64,000 bases of DNA from Magnolia sinica. Its lineage: Eukaryota; Streptophyta; Magnoliopsida; Magnoliales; Magnoliaceae. Location of the stretch: positions 60,933,443 to 60,997,442 of the forward strand of contig NC_080585.1 in the NCBI RefSeq assembly GCF_029962835.1. Direction: 5' to 3'. The position numbers and the translations under genes were made by a program. Shown piece after piece: positions 1-12,559 of this stretch. The stretch's first letter is position 1, and each line of letters begins with the position of its first letter. The notes beneath the pieces were generated by a model. That model worked only from the letters and a program-made list of their open reading frames with translations. It had not been told where the DNA came from and ran no database searches.

Positions 1-2
1 TG

Positions 3-905
3 CCGGGTGCGACACGTATCTCTTTACCAACGTATCGCATGCCTCCATGTGAAATGGAGGAGTTGAGGAGACAGATTGATGATATGTTGAATTTAGGTTT
101 AATACAACCGAGCGTATCTCCTTGGGGAGCACCGGTGTTATTTGTAAAGAAGAAACACAGATCGCTATGATTGTGTATTAATTATCACAAACTGAATCAC
201 ATCACCGTTAAGAATAAGTATCCTCTGCCCAAGATAGATGACCTGTTCGACCAGTTGAAAGGGGCACAGTATTTCTCAAAAATTGACCTACAGTCCGGGT
301 ATCATCAGTTGCGCGTCAGAAATGAAGATGTACAGAAAACAACATTCAGAACAAGTTTTGGGCACTACGAGTTCCTCGTGATGCCATTTGGGCTTACAAA
401 TGCACCGGCCATGCTCATGGACCTCATAAACCAGGTGTTTCGGTCGTATCTATACCGATTTATCATCGTGTTTATCGATGACATTTTGATATACTCTAAG
501 AGTCGAAAGGATCATAAAGAACACCTATGAGTAGTCATCGATACTCTCAGGAAGAATCAGTTGTTTGCACAATACCAGAAATGCGACTTTTGGAAAGAAG
601 AAGTCAAGTTTCTGGGACATGTGGTGTCCAAGGAAGGAATTACCGTGGACCTTGCCAACGTGACCATAGTACAAGACTGGGGCAACCCGGCTCCGTTACC
701 GAAGTGAGGAGTTTCCTCAAACTAGCTGGCTACTATCATCAATTCATTAAATATTTTTCCAAGATAGCCAGACCGTTGTCTCAACTCACTCGAAAAGGAT
801 CTTAAGTTTGCCTAGAATGAGAAAGCAGAAGCAGCCTTTCAAGAATTAAAGGACAAGCTGACATCCGCACCCGTGCTAGTATTGCTAGAGCAAGGGGTCA
901 GATAT
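3..905 (+). pseudogene. Chromovirus B1 reverse transcriptase (fragment, broken)
   Basis: This encodes the reverse transcriptase of element B1, which copies element RNA into DNA. Visible signatures are [50 protein letters not shown] and the catalytic [10 protein letters not shown], followed by the thumb and connection region (KCDFWKEEVKFLGHVVS). A stop lies near 168 just after VKKKH, another at 528-530, and a frame change near 690-700 moves the rest (FLKLAGYYHQFIKYFSKIARPLSQLTRKG) into another frame. The reading ends at 905, where a solo LTR has landed, and resumes at 4785. The active-site aspartates survive but the gene cannot give a full protein. Confidence 0.93.
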
Positions 906-3900
906 TGTCACACCTCGAACTCGAAAACTGGGCTTACAAAATTCTCGATTGCCGAATTTGACGCCGACAGCCTCCGTAGTACCCCATTCTCGGCTCCCGG
1001 CACCTATACACCAGGTTCTGATCCTGGGATCCTATAAGGAGGATTTCAAATATGATTTTGATTTAATATAAGCATAACCCAGGATCACCATCACAAAATC
1101 CTGGCATCACCTGCACGCATCAATCGTGCAAAAGCTTATAGAAAGCTTAAAGGGTGGTGTAAGTGTGTGCGCAATATGAGCGTGCTTAGAATGCAAGGTC
1201 AGAGTAATGAGGAATCATGTTGATGAGTACATGAATGCAAGCAGCCATACCAAAGCTATGTGATGCAAGATATGAATGCTATCGGCCATTTCAAGACCAT
1301 GCGATGCATGATGCTACTCAAGCATACCAATCCTCATCCAAATCCACATACAGCTCATCAAATATCAGTACAGTTCTCATTCTGGATAATCACCGGGGTT
1401 TAGTACACTCCAAATGGTACTGCCGCTCTCACAGCCGCACAGTCCAAGTGAGCATAAGAAACCTCACTATCCGCCTGGCCAATAGTCTGCCAATACCTAT
1501 CCGGCACGTCGATAGCAGACCCATTCATAAGCTGGTCAAACTCAGCCTAGTATTACCCCCTACCCTCAGGCGAGTAAAGCAACACCCCTTTCCAACCGAC
1601 CATGACACAGTGAGAGACGTGGCCTCTTGGTATTCGGCCCTCGTGCGCTCATATATCTACTCGGTCTCGACATTGGAGTCATCCTCTGGTACCATCGGGT
1701 TTAGGGATTTTCACCCAAGGACATCTATGGTGCCCTGATGCTAGAAACAGTATTTTCAATATCCAATCCAGCCACCCACGATGTGTCTGTGGAGGCTATG
1801 ACTCTGATGTCGTTAGGGCATCCAATAATCACAATCACACAAATTGAAGTGCATAAATCACCCTACCAAACATGCAACAATCCTACGCATACTGCGCGCT
1901 CATGTGGGGCAACTCCGCCTATCAGGGAGCCTATAAACAATCTGCCCGAAGGCATATGCTATGATCAGTCACTCCTCATATCAGGCATACATATGATGCG
2001 TATGATCATGAATCATGGATCTATACTAAACAAGTTATGTGGTGATGGGCTCTGTTCATAACGAAGATGGGCCTAGACGGCCTACATACTACAAGTATGG
2101 GCCTAACAATGGGCCCTAGGGATAGTGATAATGCGAGCATTTAACCAACATCATCCTACAATGTGGACGTTAAACCATCATTGCTCCTAAGGCACGGCAT
2201 GCCATGAACATCATTACATAGACCATGAAGGAATCACATATTGCAATGGGCCTTAGGTACATCTCGTTGGGCCTCGACCCAAGGGCTCCAAATACATCAA
2301 ATGAGCCACGTCACATGAGCCTTATATTCATCAAGTGGGCTGCATCAATGGGCCGCACTAATGGGACTTATGTACATTACAATGGGCCATAACCCATGGG
2401 CCTTGCATACATCAAATGGGTCCTCATATGGCAAGTGGCCCACATCACATGGGCTATATGTATATCAAATGGGCTACGCCAATAGGCCCTATGTATATCA
2501 AATAGGTCACACCGAAATATAAGTGGTGATAATGATTTCCACCATTAAAATTCCTAAGACCCGCCATAACATTTATTTCCCATCCAATTCAATCATAGGG
2601 TCACACAGTCCTGAATTAAGAGGAAAAACAAATTTCCTACTAATCCAAAACTTCTACATTCCCAAGGGAATCCAATGGTAGACGTTCAATCCTCACTGTG
2701 CAGTGTGGTCCACTTGATAAATAGATATGTCTTATTTTTGTCTCAAGCCTTAAAATTATCTTTCAAAAATGGTTGGACGGTTTGGATGCAACACATGCAT
2801 TATGGTGGGTCCCATAGGGATGGACGACATAGATGAATCACATAGCTCATGGTGGAGATCCACATTGATGAGAGGTGTGGATACAATACATACATCAGTG
2901 GGTCCCATGTGGGGCCCACCATAATGTTTATTTTCCACCCAACCTGTAGATAAGGTCACATAGACCTAGGGCCCATCGTAATGTTTATTTTCCACCTAAC
3001 CTGTAGATAAGGTCACATAGACCTAGGGCCCACTGTAATGTTTTTTTTCCACCCAACCTATGGATAAGGTCACATGGACTTGGGTGAAGAGTAAAAATAA
3101 ATTTCTTATCTGATCCAAAACTTCTACAACCCAAAAAGGGTTTCAATGCAGACGTTCAATCCACATTGTTCCCTGTGGTATGGGCTACTTGAGTCACTTA
3201 CACGACTGATTTTTGAGTGGCCCGCTGCCCTAAGGAGGACCCACTAAATATAAGGTGCTGATGTCAACACATATCACAGTGGGGCCCACAGTTGGGGCCC
3301 CGTGAGTCCCTAGCCACCATCCACCGGGCAGAGGATGTTGTTGCGCTGTCTTCTAGATGGCAGCAGCAGCAGCATCAGCTGCTTGTTTTGTAATTTTTTT
3401 TAATAAAACAAGTTTTTCTACGGTTTTCCCTAGGTAGGGCCCCCATCAGATGGATCTACTCCAGTCATTGGTTTCTATGGGTCAATACAAACCCATCACG
3501 CCCAATATTCGATAAGATCTGGTGTACAGAAACATCAGGGTGTATTTTAACGGTAGAAAATATTGTTTTCTATGCTATGGCCCGCCAGAAAGTCAGATTG
3601 GCCTCATTTTTTGGCTTAACGCCTAAAATGAGTAGGGAAATGGGATAGATGGCATGGATTGGATCAAAGCATCAGGGTTAAATTTTTTTTAATGTCTAGG
3701 CGTTGTCAACCCATCCCACTGTCTGTACACACTTCACTTGGCCCATGTCCAGCGTCCAGGGATGTTGGACGGACGGCCTGAATGCATATCAAGGTGGGTC
3801 CCACATAGACGTGGCCCACTTGATTTAGATCAATCTAATATTTGTGTTTTCCTTCTGTCTAGGCCCGGTAACGATTGGACGGTGTAGAGCCATCACATCC

Positions 3901-4779
3901 ATCAGATGGGTCCCACATGAAATATATCTTTCATAGGGGGATACACACACACCAGATGGGCCACACCCCTTTATCATCATCACCGTAAAAAGAGAGAAAG
4001 AGAGAGAGACGGTGATAGAGGGACCCCGCCACTATAGGCCCCTCATGGTTACATCACATACATCAACATGGGTCCCACATACAAGTGGGTCTCAAATCAT
4101 GAAATCAATGGTAAAAACTCAAAGATCATCCACCTCTAGGCCTTCTCCTTAATCCCTTGAACTCCTATGCTCCTTGCCTTCAACTATGATGGAGGTTGAT
4201 AGGGTTTTTGATGGTGGGGATGAGAGATGAGAGGGTGGGCCACACTTATTGCTTGAGAGAGAGGAGCTTGGACGTATGAAATTTCTTGCTTGGGAGATTT
4301 GAGAAATGAGAGAGAAAAAGAGGTGATGGGATGATATGGATGGGATGATGTGGTGGTTGTAAGGAAAGGTATGGGTTGTTTGAAATTTTGTAAAAGGGGA
4401 ATGGTGAGGGGAGAGAGAGAGTTGACTTGTGAAAAAGGAGGGATGGGTGATGTACTTGAGGTATGGCTTGTACTTGACATTGATTGATTGGTTGATTGAT
4501 GGGACATGTTGTAGAGATTCCCTCGAAATTCGTAATGCGCGGCATTTCTTCAGAACGAAGGTGGACCCACATCTCCTGACCTGGGTATCGGTTCGGTGCG
4601 CGAGTCGTGGTGACGGCGCGGTCACTAAGGTGTAAATTTCGGGTCGAGCCAACTTCGGTATGCAGGACTCAGTTTAGGTTCGCGCGCAAACATTGGATAT
4701 AGGTCGAGGGTTACCAAAATTTGATCGGGAGGACCGTGAAAGCCTACGGAACAGTACGGACTAGGATACGGGTATTACA
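906..4779 (-). mobile_element. Solo LTR A1 (family A chromovirus, about 3.9 kb)
   Basis: A single long LTR sits inside the pol of element B1. On the plus strand it starts TGTCACACC and ends GGTATTACA, flanked by the direct repeat GATAT (901-905 and 4780-4784). It matches both LTRs of the full element A2 (15871-17599 and 22521-26360) from end to end, so it is oriented minus. It has no internal domain, as expected after LTR-LTR recombination. Open frames inside it (for example around 1235-1738 and 4149-4652) resemble no protein and fall in CT/GA-rich DNA. It contains a segment related to the GGGCCCACC-type MITE body (about 2510-3320) and a 57-bp tandem repeat. Confidence 0.93.
2912..3082. repeat. 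57-bp tandem repeat, three copies
   Basis: Three head-to-tail copies start at 2912, 2969 and 3026. Each begins GGGCCCA, followed by TTTTCCACC, AACCT and AAGGTCACAT. The third copy is the most diverged. The unit resembles part of the MITE body found elsewhere in the window, amplified inside solo LTR A1. Confidence 0.9.
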
Positions 4780-4784
4780 GATAT

Positions 4785-6720
4785 ACTATATACACCGACG
4801 CGTCTCATGTTAGTTTGGGTTATGTACTTATGCAAAAGGATAAAGTGATTACCTATGCATCGCGACAGTTGAGGAAACACGAAGAAAACTACCCCACGCA
4901 CGACCTGGAATTGGCAGTAGTCATCTTCGCATTAAAGCTCTGGAGACATTACCTTTGCAGAGAGGAGTTCGAGCTCTTTTGCGAGCACCACAAGAGGCTC
5001 GGTACATCTTTACGTAGAGAGACTTGAATATAAGACAACGATGTTGGATGGAGACCTTGAAAGACTTCAAGTTTGAGGTCTCCTACCATCCTGGTAAGGC
5101 CAACCTTGTAGCTGACGCGTTGAACTGCAAGAAGATAATAGAATTTATAGCTCCGCTGATGATAGAAGAGTGGAATATGGTAGAGTTTGTGTGAGACTTT
5201 GAATAAAAGCTGATAGTAGAGGAGCCATTTGAGAGCATCGCACACATCCATGTATACCCACTTATTGATTATCGAATCATTGTGGCTTAGAAAGAAGACG
5301 AACTGTTAGTGAAAATAAGTGAACAAGCAAGTGACAGTGAAGAATCCGAATGGAGAGTTGGCTCAGACGGAGGTCTATGATATCGTTGCCGCCTATGTGT
5401 CCCGATTCTCCATGACTTGAGAAGGGAAGTCATGAAAGCCGCTCACAATTCAAGGATGGCGATGCATCCGGGTAGTACAAAGATATATAGAGATATGAAA
5501 CGTTCGTACTAGTGGGACAACATGAAGGCCCACATAGCAGACTTTGTGTTCCATTATCTCACGTGCCAGCATGTTAAGGCCGAATATCGTCGACCCACTG
5601 GTTTACTTCAGCCCATGCCCATAGATGAATGGAAATGAGATTTCATATCTATGGATTTCATTTTCGGGTTATCGAAGACAAGAAAGGAGCATGACTCCAT
5701 TTGGGTGATTGTGGACCGATTAATGAAATTGGCTCATTTCCTCCTGATTAGAGTTTCAAACTCAGTAGATTAATTAGCCAAGCTATACATCAAGGAGATT
5801 GTACGACTGCATGAAGTTCCTATAGAGATTGTGTCGGATCGGGACACACGATTCACGTCTATTTTCTGGACTCAAATCCAAGAAACAATGGGAGTACAAC
5901 TGAAGTTCAGTACCGCATTCCACACATAGACTGATAGGAAGACGGAACGGGTAAATTAGATATTAGAAGATATGTTGCGAGCATGTGTACTTGATTTCAG
6001 GGACAGTTGGGATGACTGTCTCCCTTATGCCGAGTTCGCTTATAACAACAGCTTCCAAGCGAGCATTAGCATGGCTCCCTACAAGGCATTATATGGGCGC
6101 CCATGTCGAACTCCACATTGTTGGGCAGAAGTGGGCGAGAAGAGCTTGGCTGGCCCAGATTTAGTACAAGTAACCTAAAAAAAGATCGACATTATCAGGC
6201 GTTGACTTCTTGCAACCCAGAGTAGATAGAAGAGCTACGCCGATACCAGATGGCAACAACTGGAATTTGAAGTTAGGGACCATGTATTCCTTAAGGTTTC
6301 CCCAATGAAGAGAGTCCTTCGATTTAGCAAGAAAATGAAACTCACAACATGATTTATTGGTCTGTTCCAGATTCTAGACCGAGTGGGTGTGATAGCAAAC
6401 CGCCTTGCTTTGCCAACACCACTCACAGGCGTGCACAACGTATTTCACGTATCAATGTTGAAGAAATATGTTGCTAAACCTTCCCATATTATCAAATGGG
6501 AACAAGTATAGCTGAGTGAAGATGCTACATATGTACTACGACCAATACATGTTCTCGATACGAAGGAACAAGTGCTACACAGCAAAGTAATCCCACTCGT
6601 GAAGGTATTTTGGACTCACTACACTGAGGAAGAGGCTACTTGGGAAACAGAAGCCGAGGTCCGTAAGAACTACCCTCAGATCCTTGAGGAGTACGAAAAG
6701 GTACTAATTTCAGGGACGAA
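4785..6720 (+). pseudogene. Chromovirus B1 RNase H, integrase and chromodomain-like tail (broken)
   Basis: This continues the pol of element B1 after the solo LTR. RNase H starts with [15 protein letters not shown] and [22 protein letters not shown] (about 4790-5100). Integrase follows (about 5400-6180): a zinc-binding region with HPGSTKIYRDMK, then SMDFIFGL (first catalytic Asp), SDRDTRFTS (second Asp) and NxILEDMLR (Glu), so the DDE triad is present. One zinc-finger cysteine appears lost (HYLTCQHV). The tail at about 6440-6700 (FHVSMLKKY, KVIPLVKVFW, EATWETEAE) matches the chromodomain-like end of this group, which is thought to guide integration to chromatin. Many in-frame stops are present, several at Gln or Trp positions, and there is a frameshift after the RNase H start near 4985. 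Confidence 0.9.
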
Positions 6721-6743
6721 ATTTTTCTTTAAGGGGGGTAAAT
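6721..6743 (+). other. Polypurine tract of element B1
   Basis: TTTAAGGGGGGTAAAT lies between the end of pol (GTKFFFKGG) and the LTR start at 6744. This is the usual place and sequence type for the plus-strand priming site of this group. Confidence 0.75.
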
Positions 6744-8684
6744 TATAACATCTTAAGAAAAATTCATACAAAGACTCGAGTACCACCTCAGGATGAAATC
6801 CCTAAGGATCGTATTCTGTAGAAATTAGACGGAGATTAATTAAGTACTAAACCAAATAACTCGATGGATTTAGCTTGAACCACTATTTACACAAAAGGCA
6901 AGACCTAAAACCATTAATATCATTGACTCAACACTATATAAAAACCTAGGAGAAACCCCAAGAGCCTGTCGCTCTCAAGAGCACATTAAAACTCCGTATC
7001 GAACCTGGACCACACGTCAAAAGTTCGATAACCGCGAAACTATAGGGTTACATCCACCATACTGGGCTTGACAACCAATGGTGTAATCGAGGCCAAATGG
7101 TGTCCAGAAACATTCAATTTAAATTCTGAGTGAAGTGTGTGAGAAACACGAATATCCTTGAAAAGGGTATTGAAACTTAAGTGAATTGGGTCATCCGCTC
7201 ATAGGAGAAATTGAGGATTTTAGACCATCAGTTTCTGACCAAACTTCACGTATGGATCAGGGAAATTTCCTTGCACATATCTGTATATTTGTAACCCCGA
7301 TCGAATGACAACAACCGTTGATCTGACATAGGTCCTTCACGGTCGATCTGCTAATCCGATCACACCAAAAACACATCCTGGCATAGATCCATTGTCAGGG
7401 GACTTACCCTATACCATAAGTGAGTAATGGACCTCCATATGAGCCCCATTTACCTGAAACAGACGCCTTTTGGATACAAACTAGGTATATGATGGCATTG
7501 GGGCCATTTACATCAGTTCTGGGCCTATATAAAGCCCTTAAACCACCCCATTCCCATTCCATACAAATTTCTCTAACCCTAGGAGAGAGGAGAGAAAAGA
7601 AGAGAAAAGAGTGAGGAGAGAAGCGAGAGTTCGGGAGATTGTTGTTGGGATTCCTTCCCACAACTCCACGCACTGAATCGCCTTCCTGTTATGCTACACG
7701 ATCCATCTCAGCTACGATTTGGGTAAAAAATCCTAACCCTAATCTTGATATAGGGATCCAAATAGAGTAATCAATGAAATAACTAACCTATTTAATTGCT
7801 TAGGTGCTCGCCATTCTGTTTTCGGGAACGTAAGATACGAACCAAGTCCGAATCGAGTATTCCGACGAAAGGTATGGACTATAAACATTTAGGTTATGGT
7901 TTTCAATGCTTTCAATGTTAGCAATGATTTATGTCTAACTTGATTCTGCCATACAATCTTAGTTACACCGTTTTCGATACAATATACATGTGTGAAATAT
8001 GTTGAACAAAATATGCATCTCATGTGTTTGTTGAAATGTCTGAATGAACATGAAAATATGATTTATGTTTTCTGTGTCTACTGATCCACGATTCATCATT
8101 ATTATATGCATGCTGACCTCTTTATATAAGGATTTGCTAAAACACATGGTGTAACTAACTAAGTCTATGTATTTGGGGAAGTGTAACCTAAGTGTTTGAT
8201 AAAATGTCTGAATGAGAAAATGTTGATGATTTGTATTTATTAAGTGTATTAAGATAGGATTCTCAATTACCTTAATCATATGTATAATTTCTTTCATGAA
8301 ATCATACTTACCGCTATGCAATTTATAGATAAAATGCAAGTGCTTGGTGACATGTTCAATGTGTTTGATGAAATGTTCAAATGAGAGTTTTATTTGGATT
8401 ATTTGTTAAATGTTGATATGATTATCACATGTGTCTATCTATTGCATCTAAGTAAGATTGGGGCTACAACGTGGCCCAGGCGATCGGTAATAATCCTTGT
8501 ATAGGTTGCTGAATTAGTCTTACCACGTTGGGTAACTCGACGAATCCGGGTCACACGGCGATTATCGACAGTGGTTAGGCCACAAGGGGTGTTTATGTAC
8601 TGTATGTCGATTAAGTCAACGTGTGCTCGTACCAATCGAACTTACCTAGTAAACCGATTGGCATATTATGTGTTTATCATGTAT

Positions 8685-11600
8685 TGTAATGACCCGAAAA
8701 ATTTCGTGCAAAGACTCGAGTACTACCTCAAATTCCTTAGAAGTTATGTGTGGGTTAATTAGCGTTAAACTCAATTGCTTGTGAAATTAGTACCATTCAC
8801 TTTAAATTAGATCTACAGGACTCAAAACCTGTAAAATCATTAACGTTATGTTACCCTGAAATCTTGGATTCAACGCTAAATCCAGTTGCTCTCGGGAGTA
8901 CTTGGAAACTTTGTATCGGACCTGGACCGCGCGTCGAAGTCCGATAGCGACGATCTTGGACAATTATGATCATCTTGTTGGGCTTGACCATCACCTCAAA
9001 AATCAAGTCCAGATGATGTCCTGGGTCGATTTGCTTGAGTCCGGAGTAAAGAGTGTGAGAAAGCTGAGAAATTAAATATATATATTTATAAAATCTGAGT
9101 CATGTCGCTTGTGCGCCGATTCTAAGCTTTTTGACCGTCGGATTCTGACCCAATTTCACCCTCGGATCAGGGAAGATGGCCCTGGCATGTCATAGTGCCG
9201 GTGGACCTGATCGAGTTTCAGTGACCGTTGAATTGAGACTGGTCCACCACGGCTGATCTGTAAATCCGATCGCTATAAAAACTCAGCCTGACCTAGATCC
9301 ATGGTCAGTGAGCTTAAGTTCGACCGCACGTGGATAAAGGACCACCAGAAGTGCTCCGTTGGACCAATATAGACCTGATTTGGTTATAACCTAAGTATAC
9401 CTTGGCCCTGGGGCTATTTTCATCAATGTTAGGCCTATATAAAGACCTTAAAACCCTCACTCTCTATTCCATACGAATTTTCCAACCCTAACTAAGAAAG
9501 AGAGAGGAAAAGAGAGAGAAAGTGAGAGAGAAGTTGGTAAATCATCTTGAGATTCTTTCCTGTTATTCTGCATACCTAAACCATCACTTTTGAATCGTTA
9601 TTCCGGCGATTCTAAGTTCCTTCTTGGGTAAGTTAATCAAACCCTAGCCTGTGCTAGAGCTTAGAATAGTCTAAGTGTCGATGTAGCTCATTTCTATTCA
9701 TGCCTTAGGTTTTCTAGTCGCCGTTGACGAAGACTTATCGTCTGAATCAGATCTGTGCACATTTTCTGGTTTAAGGTGCGGGCTATATTCGTATAAGTTA
9801 TGGTTTTCAAGGCTTTCAATGTTGGGTAATGGTTTATTATTGTTGTGGATGCAATTTCACATGCCAACTGCGATGTTTATATTGCGTTTCTGTTATATAT
9901 GAGATATATTGAGATTTGTGTATTCTATGTATATGTAGGAAGTATTGTATACGTATAAAATATGAACATGTATTTGCCATGATTAATTGTCGTGTACTTG
10001 TGCTAGTTGTATGTGTGTCAACTCCTTGGCGAAAGGAATTGTCGAAATGTGTGTTATCACCAACATACATCATGTATGTTGGACTATATAGTCTAAGTGT
10101 TTGTAGAAATGTCTGAATGGTTAAGTGTGTAATATTTTGACCTATTATGGGCGTTGAGAAGAGATTCTTAACTACCCTATGGATGTGTATGATTTCCTAC
10201 ATGCAATTTACATTCTTTGTTGTTTAACTTCAAGCACTACTTATGTGTAATTCATGCTAAGTTGATATTCATCAAATGCTTCCATATTGTATGATTAGAA
10301 TTGTTGTTCTATTACTGTTCTCAATTATGATTATGAATATTTGTTATAATTGAACGTGTTTGGGACTATGAAATAGTCCAGGAAATCGGTAACAATCCTT
10401 GAGTTCGTGGCCGAGGATTATTTTGCCACGTAGGACGTGTTTGACGAACCTGAGTCGTATTAGGGTTGTCGGCAGTGGTTTGGCCATACAGAGTGTTTGC
10501 GCACTCTATGCCGTTCAACTCAACGTGCGTTCGTGCTAGTCGAGTTCGTCAAGTAACCCGATTGTCCCAGTAGATGTACACCATGTATGAACGTTATTGC
10601 TTGAATCTAGGGTACCAAACTTACCAATGCAATTCCGTAAACCATTATACCTTGATCCGCTAAGACTCATGAGCCAGTTATGGTGGTATGGGACACCGTG
10701 GTCGAGCTGTCGGCCTACGCTTGGGTGACGAGCCTCCCCGTAGTGACCAGTGAGCACACCAGACTCGTGAGCCGATTATGGTGGTATGGGACACTATATT
10801 CGTGCTGTCGGCCTACATTGATTGGTGACGAGCCCTTTGTAGTGACCTCGAGCATACATTGCTACTGCATTGAGGCAACGAGCCTTAGGATAGTAACTAA
10901 GGTATGATAGGCATGCATTGATTGGTGACGAGCCCTTTGCAGTGACCTAAAACTATATGATCGTATGAGATTGTCTAGGACTGACGACCCTAAAATGGAT
11001 CACTATTTGGAAATTTATATGAGAAAGGTACCTTAGCTTCCCAATCCTGCTGTATAAAAAGGACTAATAAAAACTTGGTAATCATGTTCATGCACCGCAT
11101 TGCATGTGCGTTGAAGTTGTTGGCACTGCGGGAGGTTGTCATGCGTACTGTAAGATGAAGACGATGAGGGAGTGCAGGCGAGAGCATGCATCATTTCTAC
11201 ATACATCCTTGCATTAACAAGAGTAATTTGGACGTGTTTGATTGTATTACCTTATCATTACTACTTGATTGATTTGATAACATGTTAACTTTTACTGTAT
11301 AGTTCCACTGAGTTGATCACTCACTCCCACATTCTGGGACGGTGTTTCAATACCAACCAGACTCTGTCTTAGATGTAGATGATGACGCGACCCTTGAGGC
11401 AGAGCAGGAGTATGAGGATGATGAGGACGCGTTTTCTTTTATGCAGTTCTCAGGCGGGTTCATGTGAGCCGTGTCCTGATATATGGGGATTCTGGATTTT
11501 TCTTTGTAGTAGATGATTTCATTTTGATACTTATATTTTGAAACCAACACTTGTAATTATGACCTGGTAGAGTATACATATTATAGGGACTTGCACATGT

Positions 11601-11796
11601 ACACATATATTTCTTTAAGTCTTCTGCTTGCGTCTTTCACTTATCCCTGAATTATATTTACAGTTTGGCTTAATCTATTCCATGTTTTATGCACTCATAA
11701 AGACAACATACATCCATCATTTAATATGTTGCATAAGTGATGTTTTGAAACTCAGGAGCTGAGTTATACTCGACCCCCGAATTTTAGGGCATTACA
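8685..11796 (+). mobile_element. Solo LTR B2 (family B) nested in the B1 3' LTR
   Basis: It starts TGTAATGACCCG, ends GGGCATTACA and is flanked by TGTAT (8680-8684 and 11797-11801). It aligns with the host LTR along its whole length. For example, GCAAAGACTCGAGTAC occurs near 8707 and, in the host LTR, near 6771. A TATA box candidate lies at about 9437 (GGCCTATATAAAGACC). No internal region remains, so it is a solo LTR. Short open frames in it are not conserved between copies. Confidence 0.94.
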
Positions 11797-12559
11797 TGTA
11801 TGGACACCACTGCTTGAATCTAAGGTACCACTTACCAATGTCAAAACCTGTTTCAACATGGTACCACAATCCGCTAAGACTCATGAGTTGGGCATGGTGG
11901 TATGGGACAACGTGGTTGAGCTGTTAGCCTACGCTAGGGTGACAAGCCTCCTCGTAGTGAGCAGTGAGCAACCCAAACTCGTAAGCCGGGCATGGTGATA
12001 TGGGACACCGTGTTCGAGCTGTCGGCCTACGTTAAGGTGAAGAGCCTCCCCATAGTGACCGCGAGTATAAATTTGAATTTACCTATCCATTGCTTTTCAT
12101 TAGGAGTGATGCCCTACAACTTGTCTATCGTATGTGGTTAACTAGGATTGACGACCCTGGATGGATCTTCGTTTGGGTTAATGATATAAAGGTAGGTACC
12201 TTAGCTTCCCGAACATGTTGTATGAATAAACTTAATTAAGTACTCGCCTAACACGACCATGCACCGCATTGCGTGTGCTTTGGCGAGGAAGTTGCACTTT
12301 AGGGAGGTTATCATGCGCGAACTTGATTGTCGGAGTTGGTTGTCATGCATCATACTACATACCATCCCTGCATTAACAAGAGTATTTAGGATATGATTAT
12401 TGTACTGCTTTACCATTACTACTTGATTGAGTTGATAATATGTTAACCTTTGCCTTATAGTGCCACTGAGGTTATCACTCACTCCTGCCCTGGGACGGTG
12501 CTTTAAAATACCAACCAGACTCTGTTGTAGATGTAAGTGATGATGGAGCCTATGCGGCT

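Noticed and set aside
1235..1738. 167-codon open frame on the plus strand
   Set aside because: It lies inside solo LTR A1, has no motif, and is not kept open in the related LTRs (compare 23066-23536).
4149..4652. Overlapping minus-strand frames rich in Ser, Pro and His
   Set aside because: They are shadows of GA/CT-rich LTR DNA. The same region in A2 LTRs gives different broken frames.
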